Below are positions 1-11,469 of a stretch of 64,000 bases of DNA, piece by piece. Under the pieces are notes generated by a model, which was not told the DNA's origin, did not search any database, and worked only from the letters and a program-made list of their open reading frames with translations. Position 1 is the first letter of the stretch, and each line of letters starts with the position of its first letter. A program made the translations under genes and the position numbers. The stretch covers positions 11,464,572 through 11,528,571 of the forward strand of contig JAJEKV010000005.1 in assembly GCA_021234155.1 (NCBI GenBank). Reading direction: 5' to 3'. The stretch is from Isoetes taiwanensis (lineage: Eukaryota; Streptophyta; Lycopodiopsida; Isoetales; Isoetaceae).

Positions 1-1048
1 AACTTCTCTACATTGTACATATGCATGCACAACCATGAAGAGTTATCCTTCGCGGTAACTTCATCCAAAGATAAGGATAAAAATACTGAACCTACATATA
101 AAAAATCAAAATCCATGCTTAAATACAAAAGATTATGAAGCCAAAACTAGGATATTTAATGCAGATCCAACTTGAAGATAACAAGTAGCTATTACACTGT
201 CAACTACAGAGCTGAAACAAATTCTACATGTGCTACAGATCAGTGATAGTGCCTCTTACACTAACCTCAGAGGGCTGGCCATCAGGCCCAAATGGGTGAT
301 TCGTTAGCTCGCATGGATTCTCCAGATTATGGCCATGGTGGTTATCAGAGGTATAGCTAATCTTTCAATAATCCAGCCTGTTTTGGGGCTCTATAGCTAT
401 CACTTTTTTATGATTGAGATTGAAAGGTAACTGCAGTATATGCAGGCTGGTACTTTGAATGCCTTAAGTTAATACATCTTGTATACTTGATATTCTTCAG
501 AAACTATGCCTATAGAGGTGCCTAAAAATCATGCCATGTTTGTTACATACATACATTTTTGTGAATGCCTTGGGATATACAGCAGGAACATGCAAAAGAT
601 AAGTATATGACATACCATACCTCCGCAACTTAATTTAGATTGTCAAAATTTAACTACTAAAATTTAGTCTAGTGAAGCTCATTAGAGATAACTCTTCAGT
701 TGCAAAGGCTGCTGCAAGGTCCTAGTTATCAGATAAAAAATGGTTATCTAGCAGAACATTTGGCAGCAAGTATAACTGGCAGCTATGTCGATAGTAATGG
801 TTTATTGAATCTGGGCAGTAGTTTCTGGTCAGATTTTCTGATTTCCGTGTATAATCTGCTATGGCAGAAAATTTGGATCAACTTTCACCAGGCATGAGGG
901 TCCACTTGCAATCCACTTAATCTAACTGCGTGGATTTGCAAGGGTTTTGTACAGAAAGCTTCATGGGAGGAGATGGTACCTTCTGTTTTTCCATGGCTTA
1001 ATGATCTTAGGCCTACCATGAATCTCATAGTCAGCTACATGCTTGTAG
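1..1048. other. No gene recognised upstream of the ligase exon
   Basis: I see no convincing coding region here. The 65-codon frame at 700-897 matches nothing I recognise. The exons expected upstream of the D-Ala-D-Ala ligase exon at 1,049 were looked for by eye on the plus strand and not found, so this may be intron, or the exon may be isolated. Confidence 0.4.
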
Positions 1049-1160
1049 TGTGGCCAAGACGTTTGATTCTCTCGGGGAGTTTATGCAACATCTTCAGTCA
1101 AGCGCAGACATTGTCTTTCCTGTAATTCATGGCTACTTTGGTGAGGATGGACAAATTCAA
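1049..1160 (+). pseudogene. DDL: D-alanine--D-alanine ligase, single exon (gene fragment or part of a long-intron gene)
   Basis: In frame, this segment encodes a peptide containing DIVFPVIHGYFGEDGQIQ. This matches the ligase signature [VI]FPV[IL]HG-x-[FY]GEDG-x-[IL]Q. The residues before it (about TFDSLGEFMQHLQSSA) also resemble the plant two-domain D-Ala-D-Ala ligase. A TTGTAG acceptor precedes the exon and a GT follows the final CAA codon, so its borders look like real splice sites. The enzyme joins two D-alanines for peptidoglycan and in plants is plastid-targeted. No other exon was recognised between 1 and 1,780, so I cannot tell a large-intron gene running off the window from an isolated, probably dead fragment. 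The signature is seen in the sequence; the family identity rests on known motifs; the gene's status is inference. Confidence 0.62.
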
Positions 1161-1341
1161 GTTATTCAAGTGGTTTAATAAGCTCCTTTTATTTGACATG
1201 CTTATTGACTCACAGCAATAGAAGTAAAGCTTATGTGCTCCACAACATATTGCTTGCTGAATTTAATGCAAAGGCTTTGCATCTTGATGTAACTTTGCAA
1301 GCAATGCCATATATGCACAACCTAGATGCACAAGCTGCATG

Positions 1342-1439
1342 ACCCAGCTGGATTACCTTTTCTCAAAAACCTTGGGTTGGCCAAGGCACATCCCAGCTGG
1401 CTTACCTTTTCTCAAAAACCTTGGGTTGGCCAAGGCAAG
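1342..1439. repeat. Tandem duplication, 49-bp unit x2
   Basis: Two adjacent 49-bp units (1,342-1,390 and 1,391-1,439) share the core CCTTGGGTTGGCCAAGGCA and differ at only a few positions. The core contains the palindrome CCTTGGGTTGGCCAAGG. No function is assigned. Confidence 0.9.
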
Positions 1440-1779
1440 ATATAGCTGGTCAAAGACAACTTAACTATTCAGCTCCAGTATAACATATTGGAGCTATGAT
1501 CAAATCTTGGTGCAAATGGTGATTGCTTAATCGCTTTTTGATCATGCCTATCATTGAAGATCCAAAGGTGTATATGGGTAAAAGGCCATTTGATGCCGAC
1601 TTCACGCTAATGGTCTTATTTATGAGCTGCATGCCTGGAATGAGGTGGACATCTAACAAGAGACATTGCTGAGTTAAGAAACATATGCAGAGTGAAGAAT
1701 CTAAAAGGTCTGGCTTCTAAAATAATCTGCCTAATAGGACCAGAGAAAAGATAGAATAGTAAAAGCAAAGAAATTATAC

Positions 1780-2671
1780 CTTCAATAAGATTCCGCAGCT
1801 CATCTTTTGAAACTTCTGCCATATGTCCAGCAAAATCCCAACCTGCACTCTCAGACCAATGTGAAGATGGTATGTTTGGAAGCCCGTGAGCGCGAAGCAA
1901 TGATTCGTGCTCTGGATAGTCTCTCATTGGGCGTCCATGTTGCAGCAAATGCAAGATTGTTCTCATTTGAGTGCATTTGAGTTTGAAATCCAAGAGCTCT
2001 TGCTTTTGAAACATGCAATGGAATATTGTCTCTTTTCGTTCCTTTGCAGCTGCCAATGCTTGATACTTCTCAAATTGTTGAGCATTTCTAGCATGAACAT
2101 TTTTTTCGGGACCTTCCCATCCAGCAAACACATACATCGTGACTCCATCTACTATGACTTTGCTTTTCAGCTTTCCAACATGCCGATCAATGTTATTTTT
2201 CTTGCACTGCAAAGGCTTATGCAATTTGTTCTTCCATGAACAGATATTGCATTTGACCATTGTGCGCCCATCTATATCTATGGGCTCAATGAAAGGATAC
2301 TCAGAAAGCCAATCATTTTTAGAACTTCTATTGGCAGCCCATTTACTACTCTGCCGATCCTTGTATGCTCCACGACGAGGCCTCTTCTTTTTAGCTTGTT
2401 CAATAGCATGCTGATCATGATCGTCAACCGATTCAGGGTCCAAGTAATCCCTATCAATGCCATCATCCTCTTCCAGATCAATATCTGGCTCATTTATTAA
2501 GTCATTTACATTAGTTTCTTCTGCTGAGTCATCCTCTTCTTCTGTCATGGACAAAGTATCTTGAGAAGAGTGATAACTGTCATTATCAGAGATCACCGGT
2601 GTACATCGCTTACTAGAAGAGCGAACACCATTCAAAAAATACGATATACTCCTTTGAGATTTCCTTTCCAT
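1780..2671 (-). CDS. Zinc-finger (BED/TTF-like) protein, first exon only
   Basis: An open frame starts at the ATG at 2,671 and runs about 297 codons to a good donor, AAG|GTATAA, at 1,780. Past that point the frame reads into intron sequence until a stop at 1,616. The first 100 or so residues are Ser-rich and then strongly acidic (TEEEDDSAEE, DLEEDDG). A basic patch KKKRPRR follows, which could be a nuclear localisation signal. Around residue 140 there is a possible zinc finger: KCNIC, then a conserved-looking basic stretch and IDRH. This order resembles BED/TTF-type fingers of hAT-transposase-derived plant proteins, but no hAT core was seen and the ligand set is incomplete by eye. Downstream exons toward position 1 were not recognised. 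It could be a domesticated transposase or an active hAT relative. The open frame and donor are seen; the family is inference. Confidence 0.5.
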
Positions 2672-4589
2672 AACTGCAATAGGGTGTTTCTGAGGCTAAA
2701 TCTACAGAAAAGAAAATTGATTAGAATCCATAAATCTTTTGTTTGAAAGTAATTATGACATACAACAGAAAAGAATAAACTGTATCAGAGATGTAAATTA
2801 TTCTTAATACATTGAATATCTGTTGCATAGATCCACTAGAGGCAACCTTTAAAATTCTTAAGAAATGTAAAATTTTTAACCATTCTATACATGACAACAT
2901 TGAACAAGTTTAACCATAAAGGAGAAAAGAGCCATGCTTCAATCCAAAAATTTATTTGATGTAGACTAACCTTGCACCTATAGAATCAGAAATGGGAACG
3001 ATTTCACAGTAGCCAAATTCCCTTTCATTCTGATGGCCCAGCAAGAAATCGATCGGGCGTGAGATGGGGTAGATTCGATCAGATGTTTTTGCCTGGCAAA
3101 AAATTCGTATCCAAAAAAATTCCATTTCATTAATTAGTTACCTCTGAATTGTGAAACGTATATGTAATAACATTATTATGGTAAGTGGCGAATTTGAAGG
3201 CCTTGAAAAACCCCCTTGGAATGTGGCCAAACTCGTATTCTCAATAGGGTATATGTTATGCTAGAATGGCCATTTCCTTGACCATGGTAATCCATCCATG
3301 GGATCCAAATGGCCAAAATTTCGGTGTAAATTGGCGATTTCAATCCTTTAACTATCAATAAACTACTACGAAATGGCGAATCTGCGGCCCGTATAGAGCC
3401 AACTCATCCTACTCAAATCGGCCAGCGCATTTTGCTAAAATAGCTAATTCGGGGCCAAATGGCACGCCGGGGCGACTAAAATTTTCGCTGAGCCCCATTC
3501 AAAAGATTTATTTCTTAGTTAACTCCTTAGAATAGCAACAAATACTAAACCAAAGCAACATAGAATAGAATAGAATATGATTTTATCGTCCACGGAGAAA
3601 AGTAAATACATATAAACAACAGAAAATGAAACATGACCGGTTAGTTCTAAACTTGTAGATGTCCAGTAAAGAAGATTCAAGACATGCCAATCTGTTGATT
3701 CAAGCCCACATTGGCACTTCCCAAGCATTTTCAGATTTTCTTGCCTCTGAATCACCCCTTCTAGATATGTTTCTACTCACTTATCTTCCGTAGCCTTATG
3801 AGCCTCCAACAAATTCATAATATTTGCATGGAAAAATCATGTACAGAGTAATCATGGCAACTCATAGCATCTCAATTGATCAATAGCAAAACCCCACCTG
3901 ATAATTTCTTCATTCATAGACCTCTGGACCCCTTGCAATTGATTGCGCCTCCAAAGATCGTCTTCTAACTCCAAGAATCAAACTGCAGAAGAACATATAT
4001 AGTGTAGTCAATTCTGACTCAGCATCACAATTTCTGTCATAACTTTTGCATACGGATAAGTTTCGGCCTGATCAGACTTATTCCGGAAAGCTTACTTAAA
4101 GAGCTTTCCACCAAAATAAAAATCACCTAAAAAGGATCTCGGGTTGCCGAGATATGATGCTTTAAAGGTCGGGCTCCAAAACTGCCCAGAATTGCTCTCT
4201 GCCTTCATGCTCTGCAACAATCCTTTTGCCAAACAGACAAAACCCTGAACTCATGCTGGATACATGTTATACATATGTACATACGTACATAAGTACATAT
4301 ATTGGCCCATAAGTGCCCAGGTCTGTTACATTGCCCCTGTTGCAGATTCCGACTGTAGGATTCGAACAAAAACACAAAAAACAAATGGGAGGACCCCAAG
4401 GGAAAATGCCAATGGTGCAGACTTTCAGAGAACTCAGGGCTAGAAAACCACAGGCCTCCCTGCAAGCCATCTCTGACTGTGCTCAAACTCCAGCTATGGC
4501 CTCTGCCCTCCATCTACTGTGGCAATGACCTGACTCTTTCGGCATGAAAAGCACAACAAAAACAATGTGTCTACTTCTAACCAGCTTCC
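2672..4589. other. Intergenic, no gene recognised
   Basis: No open frame here resembles a known protein. The stretch upstream of 2,671 should contain the zinc-finger gene's 5' end and promoter, but no clear TATA box could be fixed. The 102-codon minus-strand frame at 4,205-4,513 looks fortuitous. Confidence 0.4.
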
Positions 4590-4840
4590 AAAATTAGCAA
4601 GATATCTTCCTTTTCTTAACCACTATAAAACAAACTCATCCAAAATACTACAAAATAGAAACACGACACTAAAAGAAACAAGCTCTTCAAACTGCTTAAA
4701 TCGTACAGTTTACAATACAATACACGAATCTTGGTTCCAACCATTACAAGGAAACTCTCCCGCAATACGAAATGGATTGTAAAGTTAATATGAAGTGTGT
4801 GGCTCGTGAAGAACCAAGAAACCCTAAAGAAATATTCGCG
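4590..4840. repeat. Diverged third copy of a dispersed repeat shared with the 22-kb duplicated segment
   Basis: This stretch shares order and wording with about 40,030-40,255 and 62,320-62,540. Shared pieces include AAAATTAGC, a TACAGTTT..AATACAATAC segment, CTCCCGCAATA followed by GAAA, and a GAACC...AAACCCTAAA block. It is much more diverged than the other two are from each other. It is a repeat-family member; no coding capacity is evident. Confidence 0.6.
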
Positions 4841-5099
4841 GCGGCTTCTAAAGAAATGTTAACAACAGTTTCTGTATATAGGAAAGCCCATTTAGTGGGC
4901 TTTCGTGTTGTGTCAACAGTGCAGGAGCCATGTTGATACATGGCTTTCCTATAACATGGAAATAAGTTAAGGACCATCATGCGATCTAGAATGTGGGGTA
5001 AAATGGCAGGAATGGCTGGGCAAACGGCGGAAATCACTACAAGAAAGTAAGCAATCTAAGTCACTAGTTTCATCATTTATTTGCTGAAATTCACACTTT

Positions 5100-5745
5100 C
5101 AAATTTTTTTAGATTTTGATACAATAAGTGACGCTAGCTGTCGATGAAATCCCATCATCTATATCGTCATTTGTAGCATCACCAATAACAACAATTGTAG
5201 TATCATAATTTATAGCATTTTAATGGCATAGTAGTATCATTTGTAACATCATCTATAGCTGCAGTTATAATATCATGTATTTTGTCCTTGTGGTGCTATA
5301 ATAGTGTCATCTATAGGATCACATGTATTGCTATAATTAAAACATTCATAATGTCACCACGAGTGCAATAATAGTGTCAGCTATAGCATCATCTGTATTG
5401 CTATAACTAAATGACTCATAATGTCAACACGAGCGTCATCCTTTGTATCATCATTTCTAACATGATTAGTATAAGATGTATCATCATTGACAATGCCACA
5501 TATAATATCACGTGGAGGTTATGATTGTATCATTATTAACGTCAAATATAATGTCACGTATTGTTACAAGTTAGACTGTAATTGTATCAATTATAATTTC
5601 ACATTTTTCACCACCTATAATACCATCAATAAGGCCAATTTTATCTTATCCTTAAAACTTATAATGTCAATCATAGATTACGTCACACATAATGTCAACG
5701 AGGATTTCACCTTCAGTAATATTTTGTACATGATTTGCATAATTT
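5100..5745. repeat. Subterminal repeat array of CACTA element 1 (left)
   Basis: Many irregular copies of short AT-rich words (TATAATGTCA, TAGTATCAT, CTATAGCATCAT) occupy this stretch. Related words recur near the right end. In CACTA elements such subterminal motifs bind the accessory transposition protein; that role is inferred here. Confidence 0.65.
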
Positions 5746-8381
5746 ATTAAGGCATTGATTATTTCTATATATTATATTGCAAATAAAAATAATAAATACA
5801 AAAACTTTTGATTTATGAAACCAAAAAGTTATTGCACAAGCCAAAAAACTATATTAAGAAATTCAAATAATCCAAACAAATACGAACAAATCATTAGAAG
5901 GCACAATGAATTTATTAGATGGATTAGGAATTAAGTATACATATAAATAAATAGGCATACATGTTAAAGAAACACGTCCCCTACAATAAAAGATGCTCAT
6001 GTATTTTCTTGGCAAATTAATATCATGACATTCTTATTTACTAAGCAAGTTATAGTGATATGGATTTAGGTGCTTTCTCAAATAAGTTCAATTAATGTTC
6101 CTCAGCAAAGCAGTGGTCTCTAATAGAAAGTTTTAAAAGCATTAAATGTTGGCGCTCCTATTGAGTAGCTTGGCAAAGTGGCAAAAATTGGCCAATGTAG
6201 CACCTTGCAATAGCTCAGTTTGAAGTCTTTCATTTCTCTTTACCATCAAGTGCACAATTTGTTTGTTTTGTAGCCAAAAGAAGACGCCTTGCAAATTGAG
6301 GGCTTTTACACCCATATTTGATCCTAGTAAGTCTATACACATGAACATTTGGTGCAAGCAATAAGCTAAGACTATTGCAACCATAAAAACATCTTAAAAT
6401 CATGTTTGTAGCAATTACCACTGGTTGGTGAATCCGTACCATCATGTCGTTTCTCAAAAGAGTGGTCCGTGTTCACTCTGGAAGCACATGTCATGTCAGT
6501 TGTTCTGAGGAGGATGCATAGAATTGTAGTGGATGAATGAGACAAGGAATGGATTACGGAGGAGGGTTTCTGTGAGAGAGAAGCTTATGTGAAATGATAA
6601 AAATTTCCCCATACCAGGCTTCTTAACTCTTAGCTGAGAACACCAATGCCTGCTATGTTAAATCTTGACGCGCAGTGGCAAACCCAATATCCATCAAAGC
6701 TTCAGTATCTAGCATAGTAATCCATTTTGTGAAAAAGGATTAAGACATGTGAATCAAAATCCAGAATTGCTAATTTTAAGAGGAATTCTTCATCTGTGGT
6801 GTTTCTGTATGAGCTTCTGTAAATACCTTAAGCTTCTAGCTTTTAGAAAAGAACTCTAATGCCTCCTGATGCCTGCTATGCCATATCTTGTTGTGCAGTG
6901 ATGAAACTCTAGTTCCATGAAAACTTAATAACCAGATCATTCTGCCAACAAGCCATGTCACAGAATTAGCTCCTCTAAAACCAGAACCAGGGTTTTCCAC
7001 TATCGTTGCAGCCTCACTCCACTGTCCTAGTTTCGTAGAGCATCTTTCTTCTGCAAACCCTCCAATCCCTCCGTGGTTGCCCTGCAGAAACCATGCCAGA
7101 CGCCCCTGCCTGTGACACTGGGTAAAGCAATTCCTGATAGTTGAAAAACCTTCACTTAGAAGATCCAAACTAAAATATAAGAAGGCCACACATCTTCAAA
7201 AAAGCAAAGCTTCTTGAAAGTAGTAGTAGAAGAAACTTCCTAATGAAATTCAAACCCACAGAAGAATTGCTTCTGCCAAATTTGAAGAAATTCAAATCCT
7301 ATAGAGAAAAACAAATCAAAACCCCCAATTCAGCACGAGAATTCCTTTTTCCAAATTTGGAAGAATTTGAATCCTAAAGGAAAAAACAAATCCAAAGCCC
7401 TGATTCAAACTCGCCGAACAATGTGATGCAATCCTTAATTTAAACTATTTCAAACTGGCAGAAGCAATTCCTGCGGAGGATGGGTGCAACCTCCTGCAGA
7501 TTCGGCTAGCTCCAAAAGCGCAAAACCTCCATGCGTACAAGCTCCTTGCTTTTCAGACATGTCTAATTCTAGGTGCTCCAAATCGGACACCTACAACCAT
7601 CAAACATTTGGAAAGAAAAAGTTTTGTCTGACAATACATGTCATTAAAAAAAAGAAAAACCCAACAAAAGTGAAAGGAAAACCTACTTAATACTTCTAGG
7701 CCTAGGGTGTCAATACGCCTGCATAAGTTTTAGAGCTTTTTGTTAATGGTTTAGACCCATGTATTTCCTTTACATTATACTTTGATATAATCTTTATTGA
7801 TGTGCAGGGCTCGTGAAGTGCATTTTAGGGTTCTTTAGAAGCGGGTTGAATTCCTTTGTGTGGCTATGACTTGCAGGAGCTCCATGGCAACGTCCTCTCT
7901 TCCACTACTGGGTCGAAACAGGACGTCCTGGCTTGGGTTCAATTTTGCTATCCTTCTGTGCTTGCCACGTCTACAACTGTGTATTTTTGTTGCTTTCTAA
8001 TGGTTGGCATATCAATGGTCTTTTTTAATTTTTCATGTAGCAATTTGGATGGGTTTGTAGTGATTAGTTAGGGTTAGTACACTCTGTGCAATAAGACCGC
8101 CAAATCATATCAAAACCATATTAAAAAGTGTAAATATTCGAAAGAAACCCCCTATTATTATGCTACATATTCACAGCCAATTGCTTTATGCTCATGAAGC
8201 ACTAAAAGGAAGCATTTTATGTTCTAGATAATTGAACATGTCCATATAAATGTAAACGTAGTGCTTCAGCTTTTAGAAGAGCTTACAAGCTACATGGACA
8301 ACAGCCCTGTAACCTTTGCAACTTTAGCACATATAAAACAATATGGCAATCATGTAGGTACTATTACTGCATGTAGGTATC
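5746..8381. other. Interior of CACTA element 1 without recognisable genes
   Basis: No protein was recognised. The stretch at about 7,268-7,405 holds two imperfect copies of a roughly 70-bp unit (GAATTGCTTCTGCCAAATTT versus GAATTCCTTTTTCCAAATTT, each followed by an AAACAAATC segment). The 117-codon minus-strand frame at 6,836-7,189 has no recognisable domain. Confidence 0.4.
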
Positions 8382-8900
8382 ATGTGGGCAAATGGACAAC
8401 ATTTTTTAGTCACGCACACTGATCAAAGTAGAGTTACATTTGATAGTGGTATTGCAGCATGCTTTGAGCAAAAAGATCAAGCTTCTGCCAGAGACAATCA
8501 ATCGCTAGAAAGTGATGTCAATTATGTTGGTCAAATAACAGATATTATTAAGTGTATTTTCACTCCTTCAAAATCAATTTATTGAAGATAACGTGGTTTA
8601 AAGCATGTTACTGAGGGAAAAACTGCACAATGAGATAATATCCATCGGGTTTTTATGAGGTTAATTCTACTAAATTTTTAAGAGAAATGGATGAGTCGTT
8701 TGTTTGTCCTAGACAAGTTGAACAGGTTTTCTTCTAGAAAAATCAGGTGGATCGTGGTTCATGCAACACCTAGATCTCGTTACATGATCGATCCTTCTAC
8801 TTTGCATATGGGCTTGGCATCTTCTGTGACCAATCCAATTGTTTTACTTGAGGGAATTGATGTTGTACAAGATGATATCAATCAAATGGTAGATGATTAA
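8382..8900 (+). pseudogene. TNP2 transposase C-terminal (DUF4216-like) remnant
   Basis: The first frame reads MWANGQHF, then FDSGIAACFEQK, then NYVGQITDII. These align with MWAYGNHL, YDCGIASQFEQK and NYVGQITDII in the transposase of the larger CACTA element at 24,698-25,171. After that the frame is broken by stops. It resumes in another frame at 8,691 with WIVVHATPRSRYMIDPSTL, matching WIVVHVVPRRRRLIDSTTL. It is therefore a decayed relative of the same C-terminal domain, which in plant CACTA proteins follows the TNP2 region. No upstream TNP2 sequence was found in this element. Confidence 0.75.
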
Positions 8901-9556
8901 GTAGAGGATCATGATTCGAGCGAGGATTGCAGCATTAAAATCTCGTTTGTCTACTAATAGAGACATCAAATAATAATATTTTAGATTATGATGATGTTGA
9001 AAATGAAGAGATTGGTAATGAGGCCCCACATTTACTACATCTACAGCTTGGTGATGATGAACATGATATAAGAGATGAAGTGGCACTTGGAATCACTTCA
9101 GCTTGGATATTGCACATGATATAAGAGGTGAAGTGGCACTTAGAAATTTGCCCTAATAGAACCTTTTTCTTTCTTCTTCTAATAATATGATTTTGTGTAC
9201 TTTGTCTATGGGAGTTTGAAGAAGATAGTGCCATTACAAATGATATTACAATTATCATAAGCATTAACACGTCTATTATCATTACTAAAATTACAACAAG
9301 TATTGATAGTAAGAGTGATGTACGTCATGATATTATCCATGATGCTATTATCGACACATATAGCGTCATATGCTAGCACTTAGCACAGATATAATATTGT
9401 CAATATGTGATACTATAAATGAAGCTATGTGTGATACTGTAACTCGCATAGGCTATAACACTTATATTATTATTAACATCATCATTGGAGTAATAAATGA
9501 TGGTAAAGTTGATGCAATATATGATATTATTCATGACACTATTAGTAACATGTATA

Positions 9557-10062
9557 TCACCCAACACACAACAACCAACACATAACAACCATCGATATTA
9601 ACAACCAACACATAACTACCATTGACATTAATTAACACAACCATTGGGTCCAACACATTTAAATTAAAATCCCCCTTAAACCCCCTTTGGTTTGGGTGCA
9701 TATTCACACGGGGGGGTGACTCTGGGCAACGAGAGCTGTTGGATAGGCATATTCACCCCTTATTTCTTAATCTACACCATGCGTAAAGTTCCTCGTTTGT
9801 GGGGTATACAAGTACAAAATTTGCTATACTGTATAACAAAATTCGCAAAATACTATAAGATTTCAAGCGGAATACTATATAGTGTTGATTTCGTACGTGT
9901 GAAATACAATTATGAGGGCTCTCGCTGCCCTACGTCACCCCCCGTGTGAATATGCACCCAAACCAAAGGGGGTTTAAGGGGGATTTTAATTTAAATGTGT
10001 TGGACCCAATGGTTGTGTTGGTTGTTAATATCGATGGTTGTTATGTGTTGGTTGTTATGTGT
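9557..10062. repeat. Long inverted repeat (foldback element) nested in CACTA element 1
   Basis: The left arm (about 9,557-9,716) and right arm (about 9,930-10,062) are near-perfect reverse complements. Both contain AACCATTGGGTCCAACACAT, then AATCCCCCTTAAACCCCC, then TGGTTTGGGTGCATATTCAC. The left arm has about 27 extra bases (around 9,608-9,637). The outer ends are built of CAACACATAACAACCA units. About 215 bp of unrelated spacer lies between the arms. No clear target-site duplication was found. It looks like a foldback-type or MITE-like element; no coding capacity. Confidence 0.8.
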
Positions 10063-11029
10063 TGGGGGATTTAATTTTTATATGTTGGGACGCCCCCCCC
10101 CCGATGTGACAAAACATTTAGAATTCAAACCAGAAAAAAACTAAAATTCTTTTGAGGCTTTCATCACCTGTAGCTTTTGAATTTCATCACAATAAAACAA
10201 ATAGAACATAAGTAAAGGTTACCATAAAGATAGAGCATATTGATCCCATTATTCTGAAAGTCATAAAGTTTGCAACACCCATACACAAACATTTTTCAAC
10301 TGGAATTTGACAGCAATATTTGGCCTCCATGGATTCTTGGGGTGAGAAACCAAAGTGGGAAACTTTTCTGCTTGTTAGCACAAGGATCTAGAAGCCTTGG
10401 AATTTGCTTAATAACTGCCTCAAAATCTAAAAATGCATAGTAATTTTTTGCAAGCTTCATTCGGAATGAGCCTTAAAACAATATCCAATAGCGCAATCCA
10501 TTAATCAGCTGGTAGGATGTGAAAGCCTACCAAACCCGGCCAAAAAATTGCTGTTTTAGCATAGATAACTTAATCAAACATATCCATATCATACACTATC
10601 AAAAAGATCTCGGAGAGAGCTTTCCAACGCAATAAAAATCATCTGAAACAGATCTGGATCAAAAGTTATGATAAGAAATGTGTTGCCAGTGGGGAAACTG
10701 CACTACATGCGCCCTTCAAGCCCTTCATGTGCCCATTATGCACCACACACACAAAAAGAGGGCTTTTGTTGTGAGCCATTAGTTGTTGACCATTATGCAC
10801 CACACGCACAAAAAAAGGGCTTTTGTTGTGAGCCATTGGTTGTTGACCATTGAAAAAAAAAGGGCTAAAATCAATGGCTCAGAAATGGTGCACTCTAGAT
10901 GTACGCATTAGTACATCCATTTAAATACATCACGAAATCATAGGAAAACCTTAGTGAAAAGCGTACAAAAATACAAAGAAAACCCCATGTTATTATGCTA
11001 CATATTGTCCTTAATTATTGTTGACCATG
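10063..11029. other. Non-coding stretch in the right part of CACTA element 1, with a tandem repeat
   Basis: No gene was recognised. It opens with a run of C (10,083-10,101). At 10,734-10,847 there are two 57-bp tandem units, each containing GGGCTTTTGTTGTGAGCCAT. The words around 10,605-10,680 (GAGAGCTTTCCAACGCAATA) resemble 4,085-4,180, suggesting another dispersed repeat. Confidence 0.5.
10734..10847. repeat. 57-bp tandem repeat x2
   Basis: Two adjacent units with period 57 (10,734-10,790 and 10,791-10,847) share ATGCACCACAC and GGGCTTTTGTTGTGAGCCAT and end in TTGTTGAC. Only a few bases differ. Confidence 0.9.
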
Positions 11030-11337
11030 TTTATGACGATGCTGATGATGTTATACATGATAGAATCTTGTCAATGGTAGTATCATTGTACCTCAAATAT
11101 CATTAATTATATCATTTAATACATTTTGAGATTTTAGGTGATATTAAAATGATAAAAAATGGCTCTCCGCTTGTAGTGAATGCAGGTAAAAATACTAGAC
11201 TAGCAGCCGCCATATAAGTTCGTCGAAGCACAAATATATTTTTAGTAACATTCCTGAAAATGAAACAATGCTACCTAGCATGACGAGAAGGCAGCATGGT
11301 TCTTAACTGGTTTTTACGTTATGTGGAATGCAAAGAA

Positions 11338-11433
11338 GGAGTGCATTCCGGCCATGGTAGGGCAAACCGCCTACCGCCACTGCAAGCCGGGCCGGCGGTA
11401 GCCATTTGCCCGCCATGGCCGGGAATGCACTCC
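11338..11433. repeat. 96-bp hairpin repeat between the two CACTA elements
   Basis: The arms (11,338-11,378 and 11,393-11,433) are reverse complements with few mismatches. They run GGAGTGCATTCC, GGCCATGG, GGGCAAA and TACCGCC on the left and return as GGCGGTA, TTTGCCC, CCATGG and GGAATGCACTCC on the right. The loop is about 14 nt. The hairpin is GC-rich in an AT-rich setting. Its right arm ends 20 bp before CACTA element 2. It is structurally similar to the hairpin at 26,290-26,406. Confidence 0.85.
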
Positions 11434-11469
11434 ACCCCTTGCGGCGGTCAAGACACTACAAGAGAATAG

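Larger units (their letters stand above)
5035..11178. mobile_element. CACTA (En/Spm) DNA transposon, decayed, 6.1 kb (element 1)
   Basis: The element starts CACTACAAGAAAG at 5,035 and ends CTTGTAGTG at 11,178, giving terminal inverted repeats of at least 9 bp (CACTACAAG). Both ends are flanked by the 3-bp duplication AAT (5,032-5,034 and 11,179-11,181), as expected for CACTA insertion. The subterminal regions (about 5,100-5,745, 8,900-9,560 and 11,030-11,160) are AT-rich and full of short repeated words such as TAATGTCA and GATATTA. The only coding remnant recognised is a DUF4216-like transposase C-terminus at 8,382-8,900. A foldback repeat (9,557-10,062) and a 57-bp tandem repeat sit in the right half. 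The ends and TSD are seen in the sequence; classification follows known CACTA features. The element looks non-autonomous. Confidence 0.78.

Noticed and set aside
10700-10720. CACTACA at about 10,701 as another CACTA terminus
   Set aside because: It reads CACTACATGC, diverging before the conserved CACTACAAG, and has no subterminal repeats or matching duplication; 11,178 is the better right end.
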